Positions 7,611 to 14,576 of a stretch of DNA of 22,265 bases are shown piece by piece. How positions within the stretch are numbered: position 1 is the stretch's first letter; every line of letters starts with the position of its first letter. The DNA lies in the NCBI GenBank assembly GCA_035576205.1, contig DATLWR010000020.1:1-22265 (forward strand), in the 5' to 3' direction. Source of the DNA: DATLWR01 sp035576205. GTDB lineage: Bacteria; Pseudomonadota; Zetaproteobacteria; Mariprofundales; Mariprofundaceae. The notes below the pieces were generated by a model, which saw only the letters and a program-made list of their open reading frames with translations, did not search any database and was not told the origin of the DNA. The translations under genes were made by a program, and so were the position numbers.

Positions 7611-8373
7611 ATCCATCCTCCATCCTTGGGAGCATAGCCAGAAATTTCGGGATCAAATCAGTCAACTGCCCCGGACGATGTCCATTGATATTATTATATG
7701 AGGCAATAGCCCGGAGAACCACCAAGGCGTTCTGATATTGGGAAATATCCCGGTCAAGATTCGAGCGCAGGAGCGGATCAACAGTCTGGTTTCGCATTTC
7801 TCTCAGTAGCAGAAACCCGGCAACGATGTCACCCCCATCCGTGCTCAAGAGATTCGCGAGAGAGCCAACCCATTCGGGAGCGAACGGTTTGTTGGCCGCC
7901 ATGGAAAGGAAGCGGATCGCAACATCATTGTCCTGCAGGTAGCGAAAGTTATTGAATCCAATGAAAAATGGGATCGTCCATTGTTCCGGACGACCTTCAA
8001 GTCCGGCCGAAAGTATCTGATTGGAGCGCTCCGCAGAAGGTCTGCTAATCCAGGAGAGCGAGGATTCGCAAAGATAATAGATATCAAGAAGTTCAGGATG
8101 CAGATCGGAAATCGCCGAGAATTGACGATCAAGATTTTCAGCATAAGACAGCGGATCAGTTTCCGCTGATCTCCCGCCCAGAAATACTTTCGTCTTTATG
8201 AGCAGAATATCCGCTACCAACTGCTTGAACGGGCCGCTTATTTCATAAAATGGAGTTGGGAGAGGCGGAGACAATCGCAGGTTGGTATGTTGATTGGCTG
8301 AATCCTGAGCCAAGAATATAGCGACGTAACCGGCGGTCACAATGGAAAACAAGACTGAAATGCGTGCTTTCAA
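7552..8373 (-). CDS. Membrane-anchored protein of unknown family (PilG-like by position)
   Basis: I do not recognise a named family. The 273-residue protein has one N-terminal hydrophobic segment (about residues 5-22, SVLFSIVTAGYVAIFLA) and a mostly helical remainder that could form TPR-like hairpins (for example DVAIRFLSMAANKPFAPEW). It ends with NGHRPGQLTDLI...LPRMEDGYELEYF, a pattern like the GxYPxxLxxL...PxDPxG end of some pseudopilins. The topology suggests an inner-membrane anchor with a periplasmic domain. Start: TTG at 8373 overlaps the permease TGA (TTGA) and has CAGGGA just upstream; ATGs at 8403 and 8412 lie deep in the permease gene and would put charged sequence ahead of the anchor. 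Position beside a pilin and an ABC pair matches M. xanthus pilG; this is context, not sequence identity. Confidence 0.7.
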   Translation of the reverse strand: MKARISVLFSIVTAGYVAIFLAQDSANQHTNLRLSPPLPTPFYEISGPFKQLVADILLIKTKVFLGGRSAETDPLSYAENLDRQFSAISDLHPELLDIYYLCESSLSWISRPSAERSNQILSAGLEGRPEQWTIPFFIGFNNFRYLQDNDVAIRFLSMAANKPFAPEWVGSLANLLSTDGGDIVAGFLLLREMRNQTVDPLLRSNLDRDISQYQNALVVLRAIASYNNINGHRPGQLTDLIPKFLAMLPRMEDGYELEYFNQRLHLHKATGQP

Positions 8374-9185
8374 GACAGGTCCCTGCGGCCATAAAGCAAG
8401 CATGCCAGCCAAAGGGCAATCACCATGTAAAGAAATGCCGAACCAAACCCGGCAGCAATTTCCAGAGCGGTCAAATTGCTGGCAACGGTCAGGACATCAG
8501 CTTTGAGATCATAGGTAGACGGATTCGGGAAAAGCGCAGCAAGCAGAGTCAGGATATATTGCAGGGCATGTTGTTGGTCGGATGTGCCCAGCATGCTCCG
8601 GACAACGGGCAGGCCGGAGGCAATGCCATAGTAGGCAAATGACAATACCAGAACCGGAAAGCTTCCGCGTATGGCGCTGGAGAGAAGCATGACTACGGCG
8701 ATGAGCAGAAGCTGGTAGGCAAGCAAGCTGAAGAATGCATATAGATAATGAGCTACAGAAAGTTCCGGGAAGAAGGTGGCGGCAACCGAACCCTTGATCC
8801 ATATCAGTGTAAGGAAACCAAGAATCCCCAGCAGAAGCTGCAAACAGGCCAGCAGGGCGCTGAGTCCGGCAAATACCCCGATAACATAATCGGTTCGGGA
8901 AACTGGCCGTGCCAACAACGGAAATATGAATCCGCGCTCGACATCCCATGCCATGATTTGCACAGCATGGAAGAAAATGAAAACAAAACCGACAAACCAC
9001 ATGATAGAGAAGATGAAATCGTTGACCGGATTGCCGAGATCGCGGCCGAAGAAGTCCATGAACAGAAAGCCGCTAGCTTCGGTAGCGATTGCCAATACAG
9101 CCAGTCCCAGGATCGTATGGCGGCGAAATCCCTCCAGAAAGATCAGGCGGGCGATCTCACGGATGTTAATCAGTCTGGCTTTCAT
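8370..9185 (-). CDS. ABC-2 type permease (PilI-like by context)
   Basis: A 271-residue integral membrane protein with about six transmembrane helices: residues 24-44, 55-78, a pair around 100-130, helices around 145-200, and a last one before the C-terminus. Between the second and third helices it has the cytoplasmic WDVERGFIFPLLARPVSRTD loop, the E...G....LL.RPVxR pattern common in ABC-2 permeases that follow NatA-like ATPases. The ATG at 9185 is chosen because the longer frame would start 83 bases inside the ATPase gene, while MKARLINIREIARL matches the usual short N-terminal helix and AGGGA lies upstream. It overlaps the ATPase gene by 20 bases and the next gene by 4. Substrate unknown; the location suggests a role in pilus biogenesis. 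Confidence 0.85.
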   Translation of the reverse strand: MKARLINIREIARLIFLEGFRRHTILGLAVLAIATEASGFLFMDFFGRDLGNPVNDFIFSIMWFVGFVFIFFHAVQIMAWDVERGFIFPLLARPVSRTDYVIGVFAGLSALLACLQLLLGILGFLTLIWIKGSVAATFFPELSVAHYLYAFFSLLAYQLLLIAVVMLLSSAIRGSFPVLVLSFAYYGIASGLPVVRSMLGTSDQQHALQYILTLLAALFPNPSTYDLKADVLTVASNLTALEIAAGFGSAFLYMVIALWLACLLYGRRDLS

Positions 9186-9909
9186 TGCTTTCCCTGACGA
9201 GTTCGAGGAATTTGGATTCCAGAGGAGCTGAAGGTGAGCAGAGTTCACCGATCGGGCCGTTGAAGAGCATGGAGCCGCGGTGAATCACCAATATCTGGTC
9301 AACGAGCCGTTCGACATCATCGAGCAGATGTGAGCAGAAGAAAATCGTCCTGCCCTCATTGCGCAGTTCTCGGATCAGATCGACGATGTCGGCCCGTCCC
9401 AGCGGATCCAGTCCGCTCATGGGTTCGTCGAGAATCAGTAATTTAGGATCGTGAAGCAGGGCCATGGCAAAGCTCAGGCGCTGTACCATACCCTTGGAAT
9501 AGGTGCGTAGCGGCCGATGCTCGGCATTAAGCAGGTTCAGCCGCTGCAGCCAGTGATGCGAGGCGGCTTCGATCTGTTGGTCATTCATGCCACTGGTGCG
9601 ACCGGCGAAACGAAGCACATCAGGCGCCTTCAGGTGTTTGGGAAGGGTGGCGAGCTCGGGTAAGTAGCCGATATGGCGCCGGGTCGCCGGCTTAGAAGGT
9701 GAATCACCCAGGATACGAATCTCGCCCCGGTCGGGCCGGATGAAGTCGAGCATCAGCCGGATGGTTGTCGATTTGCCGGCGCCGTTCGGGCCGATCAGGC
9801 CGAGGGTTTGCCCTTCCTGCAGATGGAACGACAGCTCTTTGAGTGCGATATGTGCAGGTTGCCCCAATTCCTTGGGATAGGTTTTCTGAACGGATTGGAA
9901 ACGAATCAT
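9166..9909 (-). CDS. ABC transporter ATPase (PilH-like by context)
   Basis: A 247-residue ATP-binding subunit: Walker A GPNGAGKS at 40-47, Q-loop region GYLPE, a signature YSKGMVQRL (degenerate C-loop, as in many ABC-2 ATPases), Walker B LLILDEP followed by the D-loop SGLDP, and the switch His in FFCSHLL. It belongs to the NatA/CcmA-like ABC-2 branch and partners the overlapping permease gene. The pair next to a pilin recalls PilH and PilI of Myxococcus xanthus, which are needed for pilus assembly. Its ATG begins only about 25 bases after the pilin terminator T-tract and lacks a clear Shine-Dalgarno sequence, so low expression by read-through is likely. Confidence 0.9.
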   Translation of the reverse strand: MIRFQSVQKTYPKELGQPAHIALKELSFHLQEGQTLGLIGPNGAGKSTTIRLMLDFIRPDRGEIRILGDSPSKPATRRHIGYLPELATLPKHLKAPDVLRFAGRTSGMNDQQIEAASHHWLQRLNLLNAEHRPLRTYSKGMVQRLSFAMALLHDPKLLILDEPMSGLDPLGRADIVDLIRELRNEGRTIFFCSHLLDDVERLVDQILVIHRGSMLFNGPIGELCSPSAPLESKFLELVRESNESQTD

Positions 9910-9933
9910 GTGTGGAAGTTAAGCGAAACAGCA

Positions 9934-9963
9934 ATAAAAAAGGGGGGGCAGTAGCCCCCCCTT
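9934..9963 (-). terminator. Strong terminator between the pilin and the ABC genes
   Basis: AAGGGGGGG (9940-9948) pairs with CCCCCCCTT (9955-9963) around a 6-base loop. On the minus strand it is followed by TTTTTTATTGC. It starts 11 bases after the pilin stop codon. No room remains for a separate promoter before the ATPase start at 9909, so it probably works as a partial terminator that lets a fraction of transcripts continue. Confidence 0.93.
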
Positions 9964-9974
9964 CACAAGAGCGC

Positions 9975-10592
9975 TTATAGCGGCGCCCAGTTGGCAGACG
10001 GAGCACCACCACCGGCAGTACCCTGAATGTTATCCGCGCCAGGAGTCGAGGCAGGAATGGTGACCGGTGCAGCCACAATGCCCTTGCCAACCCAGGCAGC
10101 GGTGTTCTGTACCCAGTACACGGCCGTAGCATCGGAATCCGTGGCGAATGCACGGTCGCCCTGCGTGTGCTTGGTGGTGATGATGTAGGAGGCCAGAGTG
10201 GCGTCTACGTCAGCACGCAGCTGAACCTGGTTGCTGACGCCGATCTGCGCAGCCTGACCAACAGTCGTCGTGGCAATCGAGTTGACATTGCCAGCGCCGA
10301 GAGCAACAGCACCGTCAACGATGGCGCCATTACCCGCTGCGCCGACCGCAGCAGCAAGCGCCGTGTTAGCAACAGACGTTCCATACAGCTGGTAGTCGGT
10401 GAAAAGGGCTTCTTCGGCCAGCTTGGTATTGCGCAGGTCGCTTTCAGCTGCCGAGTTGAATGCCTTGATGCGATAGGCCGAGAACTGCGGAATCGCAATC
10501 GCGGCGAGGATGCCGATAATGGCTACCACGATCATCAGTTCGATGAGCGTGAAGCCCTTCTCGGCCTTCAATGTCTTGAGGTTGTTCATCAT
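9975..10592 (-). CDS. pilA: Type IV major pilin, long form with Geobacter-like N-terminus
   Basis: A 205-residue prepilin. The 13-residue leader ends in EKG; the mature chain starts FTLIELMIVVAIIGILAAIA, with Glu5, followed by IPQFSAYRIKAFNSAAESDL. That stretch resembles Geobacter PilA, but here a C-terminal globular region of more than 120 residues follows, rich in Ala, Gly, Val and Thr, with one GDRAFATD motif shared with the paralogue at 7074-7610. It has no cysteines, so no disulfide D-region as in Pseudomonas or Neisseria. The start at 10592 (one of two adjacent ATGs) follows AAAGGAGAC by ten bases; an upstream in-frame ATG at 10634 lacks such a site. A sigma54 promoter and a strong terminator bracket the gene, as expected for an abundantly made, regulated subunit. 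Confidence 0.92.
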   Translation of the reverse strand: MMNNLKTLKAEKGFTLIELMIVVAIIGILAAIAIPQFSAYRIKAFNSAAESDLRNTKLAEEALFTDYQLYGTSVANTALAAAVGAAGNGAIVDGAVALGAGNVNSIATTTVGQAAQIGVSNQVQLRADVDATLASYIITTKHTQGDRAFATDSDATAVYWVQNTAAWVGKGIVAAPVTIPASTPGADNIQGTAGGGAPSANWAPL

Positions 10593-10631
10593 TTGTTCTT
10601 GTCTCCTTTGCAAAGATGCCTGCATCTTCAC

Positions 10632-10648
10632 CATCCGTGGGTCGGATG
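10632..10648 (-). promoter_or_regulatory. Stem-loop in the pilin 5' leader
   Basis: CATCCG (10632-10637) and CGGATG (10643-10648) form a perfect 6-base-pair stem with a 5-base loop. It lies just inside the transcript expected from the sigma54 promoter (start near 10655), where a hairpin close to the 5' end could protect an abundant mRNA. Function is inferred only. Confidence 0.4.
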
Positions 10649-10665
10649 ATCAGCGCCGAACATTG

Positions 10666-10681
10666 AGCAAGCTTGATGCCA
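10666..10681 (-). promoter_or_regulatory. Sigma54 (-24/-12) promoter of the pilin gene
   Basis: On the minus strand the sequence is TGGCATCAAGCTTGCT. The GG and GC dinucleotides are separated by exactly ten bases, the strict sigma54 spacing, and the match to TGGCAC-N5-TTGCT misses only the sixth base of the first element. The predicted transcript starts near 10655 and gives a leader of about 63 bases. RpoN with the PilS-PilR two-component system controls pilA in Pseudomonas, Geobacter and Myxococcus, so the assignment fits the gene it precedes. No pilR gene or enhancer site is identified in the window. Confidence 0.8.
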
Positions 10682-10755
10682 GAATAAGTGACCCGAAGCA
10701 CGGGCCGTTCGGTCAGGATGTGACGTTTATTGTCAGTTTCGCTTGACGCTGAGGG

Positions 10756-12267
10756 TCACGTGATCTCTTCGCCACGGTAATTCAGCGCTTCGGCGATATG
10801 CTGCGATTCGACCTGTTCGGCCGACTCGAGGTCGGCGATGGTGCGAGCGACACGCAGAATACGATGGTAGCTGCGTGCCGACAGGGAAAACCGGTGCATC
10901 GCCTGATCCAGCAGTTTGGCACCGTTAGTATCTGGTTTAGAGAAGCGTTCGGTTTCGGCTGGCGTCATGCGGGCATTCACCCGCCCGTCACCGAGCCGTT
11001 CAAACTGCCGCCGTCGAGCCAGAGCGACGCGAGCCGCGACTCGTTCTGAAGATTCTCCGGGTAGCATGCGGGCTAGCTCTTCGCGCTCCACTGGCGGCAC
11101 GTGTACGCGCAGGTCGAAGCGGTCGAGCAAGGGGCCGGAGATGCGCGCCGTATACCGGCGAATTTGCGCAGGTGCGCAACGGCAGGGCTTGGTCGGATGG
11201 CCGAGATAACCGCACGGGCAAGGGTTCATGGCTGCGACAAGCTGGAAACGGGCCGGGAATTCGACGCTTTCGGCGGCGCGGGCGACGCAAACCTTGCCGT
11301 CCTCCAGCGGCTGGCGCAGCGTCTCCAGTACCTGACGCTTGTGCTCGGGCAGCTCGTCGAGAAACAGGATGCCGTGATCGGCCTTGGAGATCTCCCCCGG
11401 CCTCGGGTTGGTGCCGCCACCGATAATGGCAACGTCGGAGGCCGAGTGGTGTGGCGAACGGAATGGCGGACGGGCGCTCATCGGCGGCCGTGAAGTGTCG
11501 GCGGAGACGCTGTAGATGCGGGTGACCTCCAGCCGTTGTTCAAGAGTCAGCGGTGGCAGGATGCCGGGCAAACACTTGGCCAGCATGCTCTTGCCTACAC
11601 CGGGCGAGCCGGTCATCAGCAGGTGATGGCCGCCGGCGGCTGCGATTTCCAGCGCGCGCCGCGCCTGTTGCTGGCCGCGGATATCGGCCATATCAGGGAT
11701 ATTTTCTTCGGCGCATGGGGCGTCGGCATCGATTTCGGCCGGTTCGATTCTGGCGGTGTCGGCCAAGTGCTGGACCACCTGCAACAGGTTTTCGGCGGGA
11801 AGGATATCGATCCCCTCCACTGCAACCACTTCGGCAAGGTTGGCTAGCGGAAGGATCACCGCATAGTGTTGCTTGGCCCGGGCGAACATCACCAAGGGAA
11901 GAGCCCCGGTCACCGCATTGAGGCGGCCATCCAGCGCCAGTTCTCCCAGCAGGAAAGGCTGTTCAGCCGGTCGATTGGTTGCCAACTGTCCCGAGGCCAG
12001 CAGCATGCCGATCGCCATCGGCAGGTCGAAATGCGAGCCATCCTTGCGCAGGTCCGCCGGGGCGAGATTGACCGTGATCCGCTTTAGAGGAAATTCGAAA
12101 CCGGAATTGAGCAGGGCGGAACGCACACGTTCCCTGGATTCGCGAACCGCCGCTTCGGGCAGGCCGACCAGATTCCACGCCGGCAAGCCGCGCGACAAAT
12201 CCACCTCGACATCCACCGCCTCGGCATCGAGCCCTTTCAATGTGGCTGAGGCGAGGCGGGCAAGCAT
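10756..12267 (-). CDS. comM: ComM/YifB family AAA+ ATPase (Mg-chelatase-like)
   Basis: In naturally competent bacteria ComM is a hexameric helicase driving branch migration during integration of transforming DNA; it is also common in species not known to be competent. The 503-residue protein has the N-terminal Lon-protease-like domain (MLARLASATLKGLDAEAV, with SHFDLPMAIG), Walker A GSPGVGKS at 220-227, Walker B ILFLDELPE, a cysteine-rich insertion CPCGYLGHPTKPCRC, and the C-terminal Mg-chelatase lid with SARSYHRILRVARTIADL. Length matches E. coli YifB (506). The start is 3 bases after the ubiK stop, indicating the same transcript. It ends about 75 bases upstream of the pilin sigma54 element with no terminator seen. 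DNA uptake through type IV pili offers a tempting but unproven link with the neighbouring pilin genes. Confidence 0.95.
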   Translation of the reverse strand: MLARLASATLKGLDAEAVDVEVDLSRGLPAWNLVGLPEAAVRESRERVRSALLNSGFEFPLKRITVNLAPADLRKDGSHFDLPMAIGMLLASGQLATNRPAEQPFLLGELALDGRLNAVTGALPLVMFARAKQHYAVILPLANLAEVVAVEGIDILPAENLLQVVQHLADTARIEPAEIDADAPCAEENIPDMADIRGQQQARRALEIAAAGGHHLLMTGSPGVGKSMLAKCLPGILPPLTLEQRLEVTRIYSVSADTSRPPMSARPPFRSPHHSASDVAIIGGGTNPRPGEISKADHGILFLDELPEHKRQVLETLRQPLEDGKVCVARAAESVEFPARFQLVAAMNPCPCGYLGHPTKPCRCAPAQIRRYTARISGPLLDRFDLRVHVPPVEREELARMLPGESSERVAARVALARRRQFERLGDGRVNARMTPAETERFSKPDTNGAKLLDQAMHRFSLSARSYHRILRVARTIADLESAEQVESQHIAEALNYRGEEIT

Positions 12268-12270
12268 GCA

Positions 12271-12534
12271 TTACCTGCCTTGCTGGGGGTGTTTCAGTTG
12301 CTGTTCGAGCTCCGTGACGCGTTGTTCAAGTTTAGTAAGCTCATCGCGAGCTTTTTGCAGCATGGCTTCCTGAACCTGCATGCGCTCATGCGTCACTACA
12401 TCGAATTGGGTCAGGGTCGATTCGACGATACTGCGGACTTGCGCTTCAACACCCTGTTTGAGGCCGCCGACCATCTGCAGACCGCTGGCAATTTTGTCGG
12501 CGATATCATCGAGGATTTTGTGATCAACGCTCAT
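12271..12534 (-). CDS. ubiK: Ubiquinone biosynthesis accessory factor UbiK (BMFP/YqiC family)
   Basis: A small 87-residue protein. The N-terminal half is an amphipathic helical region (KILDDIADKIASGLQMVGGLKQ) and residues about 50-82 form a coiled coil (KARDELTKLEQRVTELEQQL), the two-part architecture of the YqiC/BMFP family, known to trimerise through its coiled coil. UbiK binds UbiJ and helps the Ubi hydroxylation complex work under air. The gene lies 18 bases after the lipoprotein gene and 3 before comM, with ubiX two genes upstream, so ubiquinone functions recur in this operon. UbiJ itself is not in the window. Confidence 0.88.
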   Translation of the reverse strand: MSVDHKILDDIADKIASGLQMVGGLKQGVEAQVRSIVESTLTQFDVVTHERMQVQEAMLQKARDELTKLEQRVTELEQQLKHPQQGR

Positions 12535-12552
12535 CGCTTGCTCTCCTGTCGC

Positions 12553-13170
12553 CTATTTCTTAACTGTATGCGATTCCGAGATGTCGCCAGTCAGGTAGCC
12601 GGTTTTGCTGGAAGGCAGTTTGATCTTCAGCCAGCCCGGATGCTTGTTACCCGCAGCGCTTACGGGCAGGCTGGCGCCCTGTCGGAACCAGGCAAGCTGT
12701 TGCGCTTGGGTGTCCGGCTTCTGGCGAATCTGGTCATAGCCCCGGAAATCGAATTTGGCCTGGCTGGAGATGCTGCCGCTCTTCTTGTGCAGCACATCAA
12801 GGATGGCGCGTTCGATCGAGTCTTCCCGGCTCATGCCGTTTTTCACTTTGACGTTGAAAGTGGTCAACTCCGGTGTTTGGGAAGTCAGCGAAATCTGACC
12901 GTCGATCTTGTTATTGCCGAACAGTATCACATAGCCATCTTTATCCTGCGGTTCCAGCAGGTCGGCGTCCAGTTTCATGTCGCGCAATGCCTGCTGGCTG
13001 GCGGCCAGTGCGGTGCGCATGCTGACCGGATAGCTCTCCTCGCTACCCTGGAAATGCCCGAACACCCCTTCGACAAGGAAGCCTGGTACGGCGGCAGCAG
13101 TGGTCAGGAGCGTACAGCCGGAAAGTATGATGGATCCCGCGAGCAGGCAGGCAGGAATCAGGCGCCCCAT
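12553..13170 (-). CDS. Putative lipoprotein, DUF3568-like with a C-terminal SH3-like tail
   Basis: A 205-residue predicted lipoprotein: MGRLIPACLLAGSIILSGC has a lipobox ending at Cys19, giving a lipid-anchored mature protein. The middle (about residues 45-120) resembles the small DUF3568 lipoprotein family: a conserved alpha-beta unit with ALRDMKLDADLLEPQDKDGY and INGxx-like strands. The end contains a segment of the type HPGWLKIKLPSSKTGYLTGD, which looks like an SH3b fold as found in wall-binding proteins. No enzyme activity is indicated. The ATG at 13170 is chosen since GGAGG lies seven bases upstream and the lipobox then has normal spacing; the longer frame to 13620 is the ubiX gene in another frame. 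It overlaps the ubiX end by 13 bases. Confidence 0.8.
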   Translation of the reverse strand: MGRLIPACLLAGSIILSGCTLLTTAAAVPGFLVEGVFGHFQGSEESYPVSMRTALAASQQALRDMKLDADLLEPQDKDGYVILFGNNKIDGQISLTSQTPELTTFNVKVKNGMSREDSIERAILDVLHKKSGSISSQAKFDFRGYDQIRQKPDTQAQQLAWFRQGASLPVSAAGNKHPGWLKIKLPSSKTGYLTGDISESHTVKK

Positions 13171-13769
13171 CGCGGTGCCTCCGTGTTGTTGATTTGCAGG
13201 TGATCGATCACGCGATCGACAACAAAGTCGATAATGGCCTCGATACTGGCTGGTCGATGGTAAAATCCCGGCATGGCGGGGATAAGTGTGGCTCCCAGAC
13301 GGGAAAGCTTCAACATGTTTTCCAGATGGATAGAGGACAATGGGGTTTCGCGGGGTACCAGAATCAACTGCCGGCGCTCTTTCAGGATCACATCCGCCGC
13401 GCGTTCGATCAAATTGTCCGACATGCCGCCGGCGATACGGGCCAGGGTCCCCATGGAACAAGGGATTACTACCATTTGCCGGATGCCGCTTGAGCCGGAG
13501 GCGGTGGGCGAAAACCAGTCCGTAAGGGACGGGAAGGCGAGGCGCTGCGCGTCGATCTGCAAATGCTCGGCCAATGCCCGACCACAATCGCTTGGAGATT
13601 CTGGCAGTTCGACATCGCACTCCTGGCGGAGCACGATCTTGGCTGCTGAGGAAAGCAGGATGTGCTGAAACAGACCGGCATCGGCAAGCCGCCGGATCAA
13701 TCGCAGGCCATAAGCAGCGCCGGAGGCGCCGGTGATGGCGACAATCACTTCTCGGGAACGGTCGGTCAT
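13158..13769 (-). CDS. ubiX: Flavin prenyltransferase UbiX
   Basis: Attaches a dimethylallyl group to FMN, producing prenylated FMN for the decarboxylase UbiD in ubiquinone synthesis. The 203-residue protein has the N-terminal flavin-binding ITGASGAAYGLRL, the VVIPCSMGTLARIAGG segment, LVPRETPLSSIHLENMLKLS and PAMPGFYHRP, all hallmarks of the family (E. coli 189). AGGAG lies six bases before the ATG. A weak sigma70-like -10 (TACAAT at about 13803-13808 on the minus strand) lies upstream but its -35 is poor. UbiD is not in the window. It is the first gene of a likely ubiX, lipoprotein, ubiK, comM transcript, 75 bases after lptB. Confidence 0.96.
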   Translation of the reverse strand: MTDRSREVIVAITGASGAAYGLRLIRRLADAGLFQHILLSSAAKIVLRQECDVELPESPSDCGRALAEHLQIDAQRLAFPSLTDWFSPTASGSSGIRQMVVIPCSMGTLARIAGGMSDNLIERAADVILKERRQLILVPRETPLSSIHLENMLKLSRLGATLIPAMPGFYHRPASIEAIIDFVVDRVIDHLQINNTEAPRWGA

Positions 13770-13844
13770 GGCATCTCCTGAATGTCCGGCAACCTAGAAA
13801 CGATTGTAGGACAAGATGTGCAGTTCATCACATTGGCCGGTTAA

Positions 13845-14576
13845 CTACATGGAGAAGCTTTCGCCCAGGTAATAGCGACGTGCATCGGGATGGGCGACGA
13901 TCTCGTCGGCTGTACCCTGCACGAGAATTTCGCCGGCATTCATCAGGTAGGCCCGATCGCAGATCGACAGGGTATCGCGCACATTGTGATCGGTGATCAG
14001 TACGCCGATGCCCTTCTGGCGCAGGTCGGAAATGATCGCCTGGATATCCTCGACGGCTATCGGGTCGACACCGGCAAACGGCTCATCCAGCAACAGGAAG
14101 CGTGGCTTGGTCACGAGTGCACGGGCGATTTCGGTCCGGCGCCGCTGGCCGCCTGAAAGGGTATAGGCCATCTGATGCTGCACGCCCTCGATGCCGAGTT
14201 CCAGCAACAGCGCTTCCATTTCCTCTTCAACCTGGGCAGCCGGAAGATTCAGGGTTTCGAAAATAGCCAAGAGATTGTCGCGTACACTGAGTTTTCGGAA
14301 AATGCTCGCTTCCTGCGGCAGGTAACCGATGCCACGCCGTGCCCGCAGGTGCATCGGTAGTTTTGTGATGTCATCGCCGTCCAGTGCGACTTGGCCGCCA
14401 TCGGCTGCGACAAGACCGCAGACCATGTAGAAACTGGTTGTTTTGCCGGCGCCATTGGGCCCCAGCAGACCGATGCATTCGCCGGAATAAATATCCAGGT
14501 CCACATGGCGTACAACCTGTTTCTTGCGATAATGCTTTTGCAGGCCGCGGGCCGAAAGGTGATGAACGATGCTCAT
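13845..14576 (-). CDS. lptB: LPS export ABC transporter ATPase LptB
   Basis: Powers extraction of LPS from the inner membrane with LptF and LptG. The 243-residue protein (E. coli 241) has Walker A GPNGAGKT at 39-46, the signature LSGGQRRR, Walker B FLLLDEPFAGVDP and the switch His in LITDHNVRDTL, a typical LptB string. It overlaps lptA by 4 bases (ATGA). In many proteobacteria rpoN follows lptB; here ubiX follows instead, after 75 bases. Confidence 0.97.
   Translation of the reverse strand: MSIVHHLSARGLQKHYRKKQVVRHVDLDIYSGECIGLLGPNGAGKTTSFYMVCGLVAADGGQVALDGDDITKLPMHLRARRGIGYLPQEASIFRKLSVRDNLLAIFETLNLPAAQVEEEMEALLLELGIEGVQHQMAYTLSGGQRRRTEIARALVTKPRFLLLDEPFAGVDPIAVEDIQAIISDLRQKGIGVLITDHNVRDTLSICDRAYLMNAGEILVQGTADEIVAHPDARRYYLGESFSM

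Noticed and set aside
13171..13620. N-terminal extension of the lipoprotein frame to 13620
   Set aside because: The extra sequence is ubiX read in another frame. A lipobox and GGAGG at 13170 set the true start.
13795..13830. Sigma70 promoter for ubiX with TACAAT
   Set aside because: The -10 is good but the hexamer 17 bases upstream (GTGATG) matches only three positions, so it is mentioned under ubiX and not listed as a feature.
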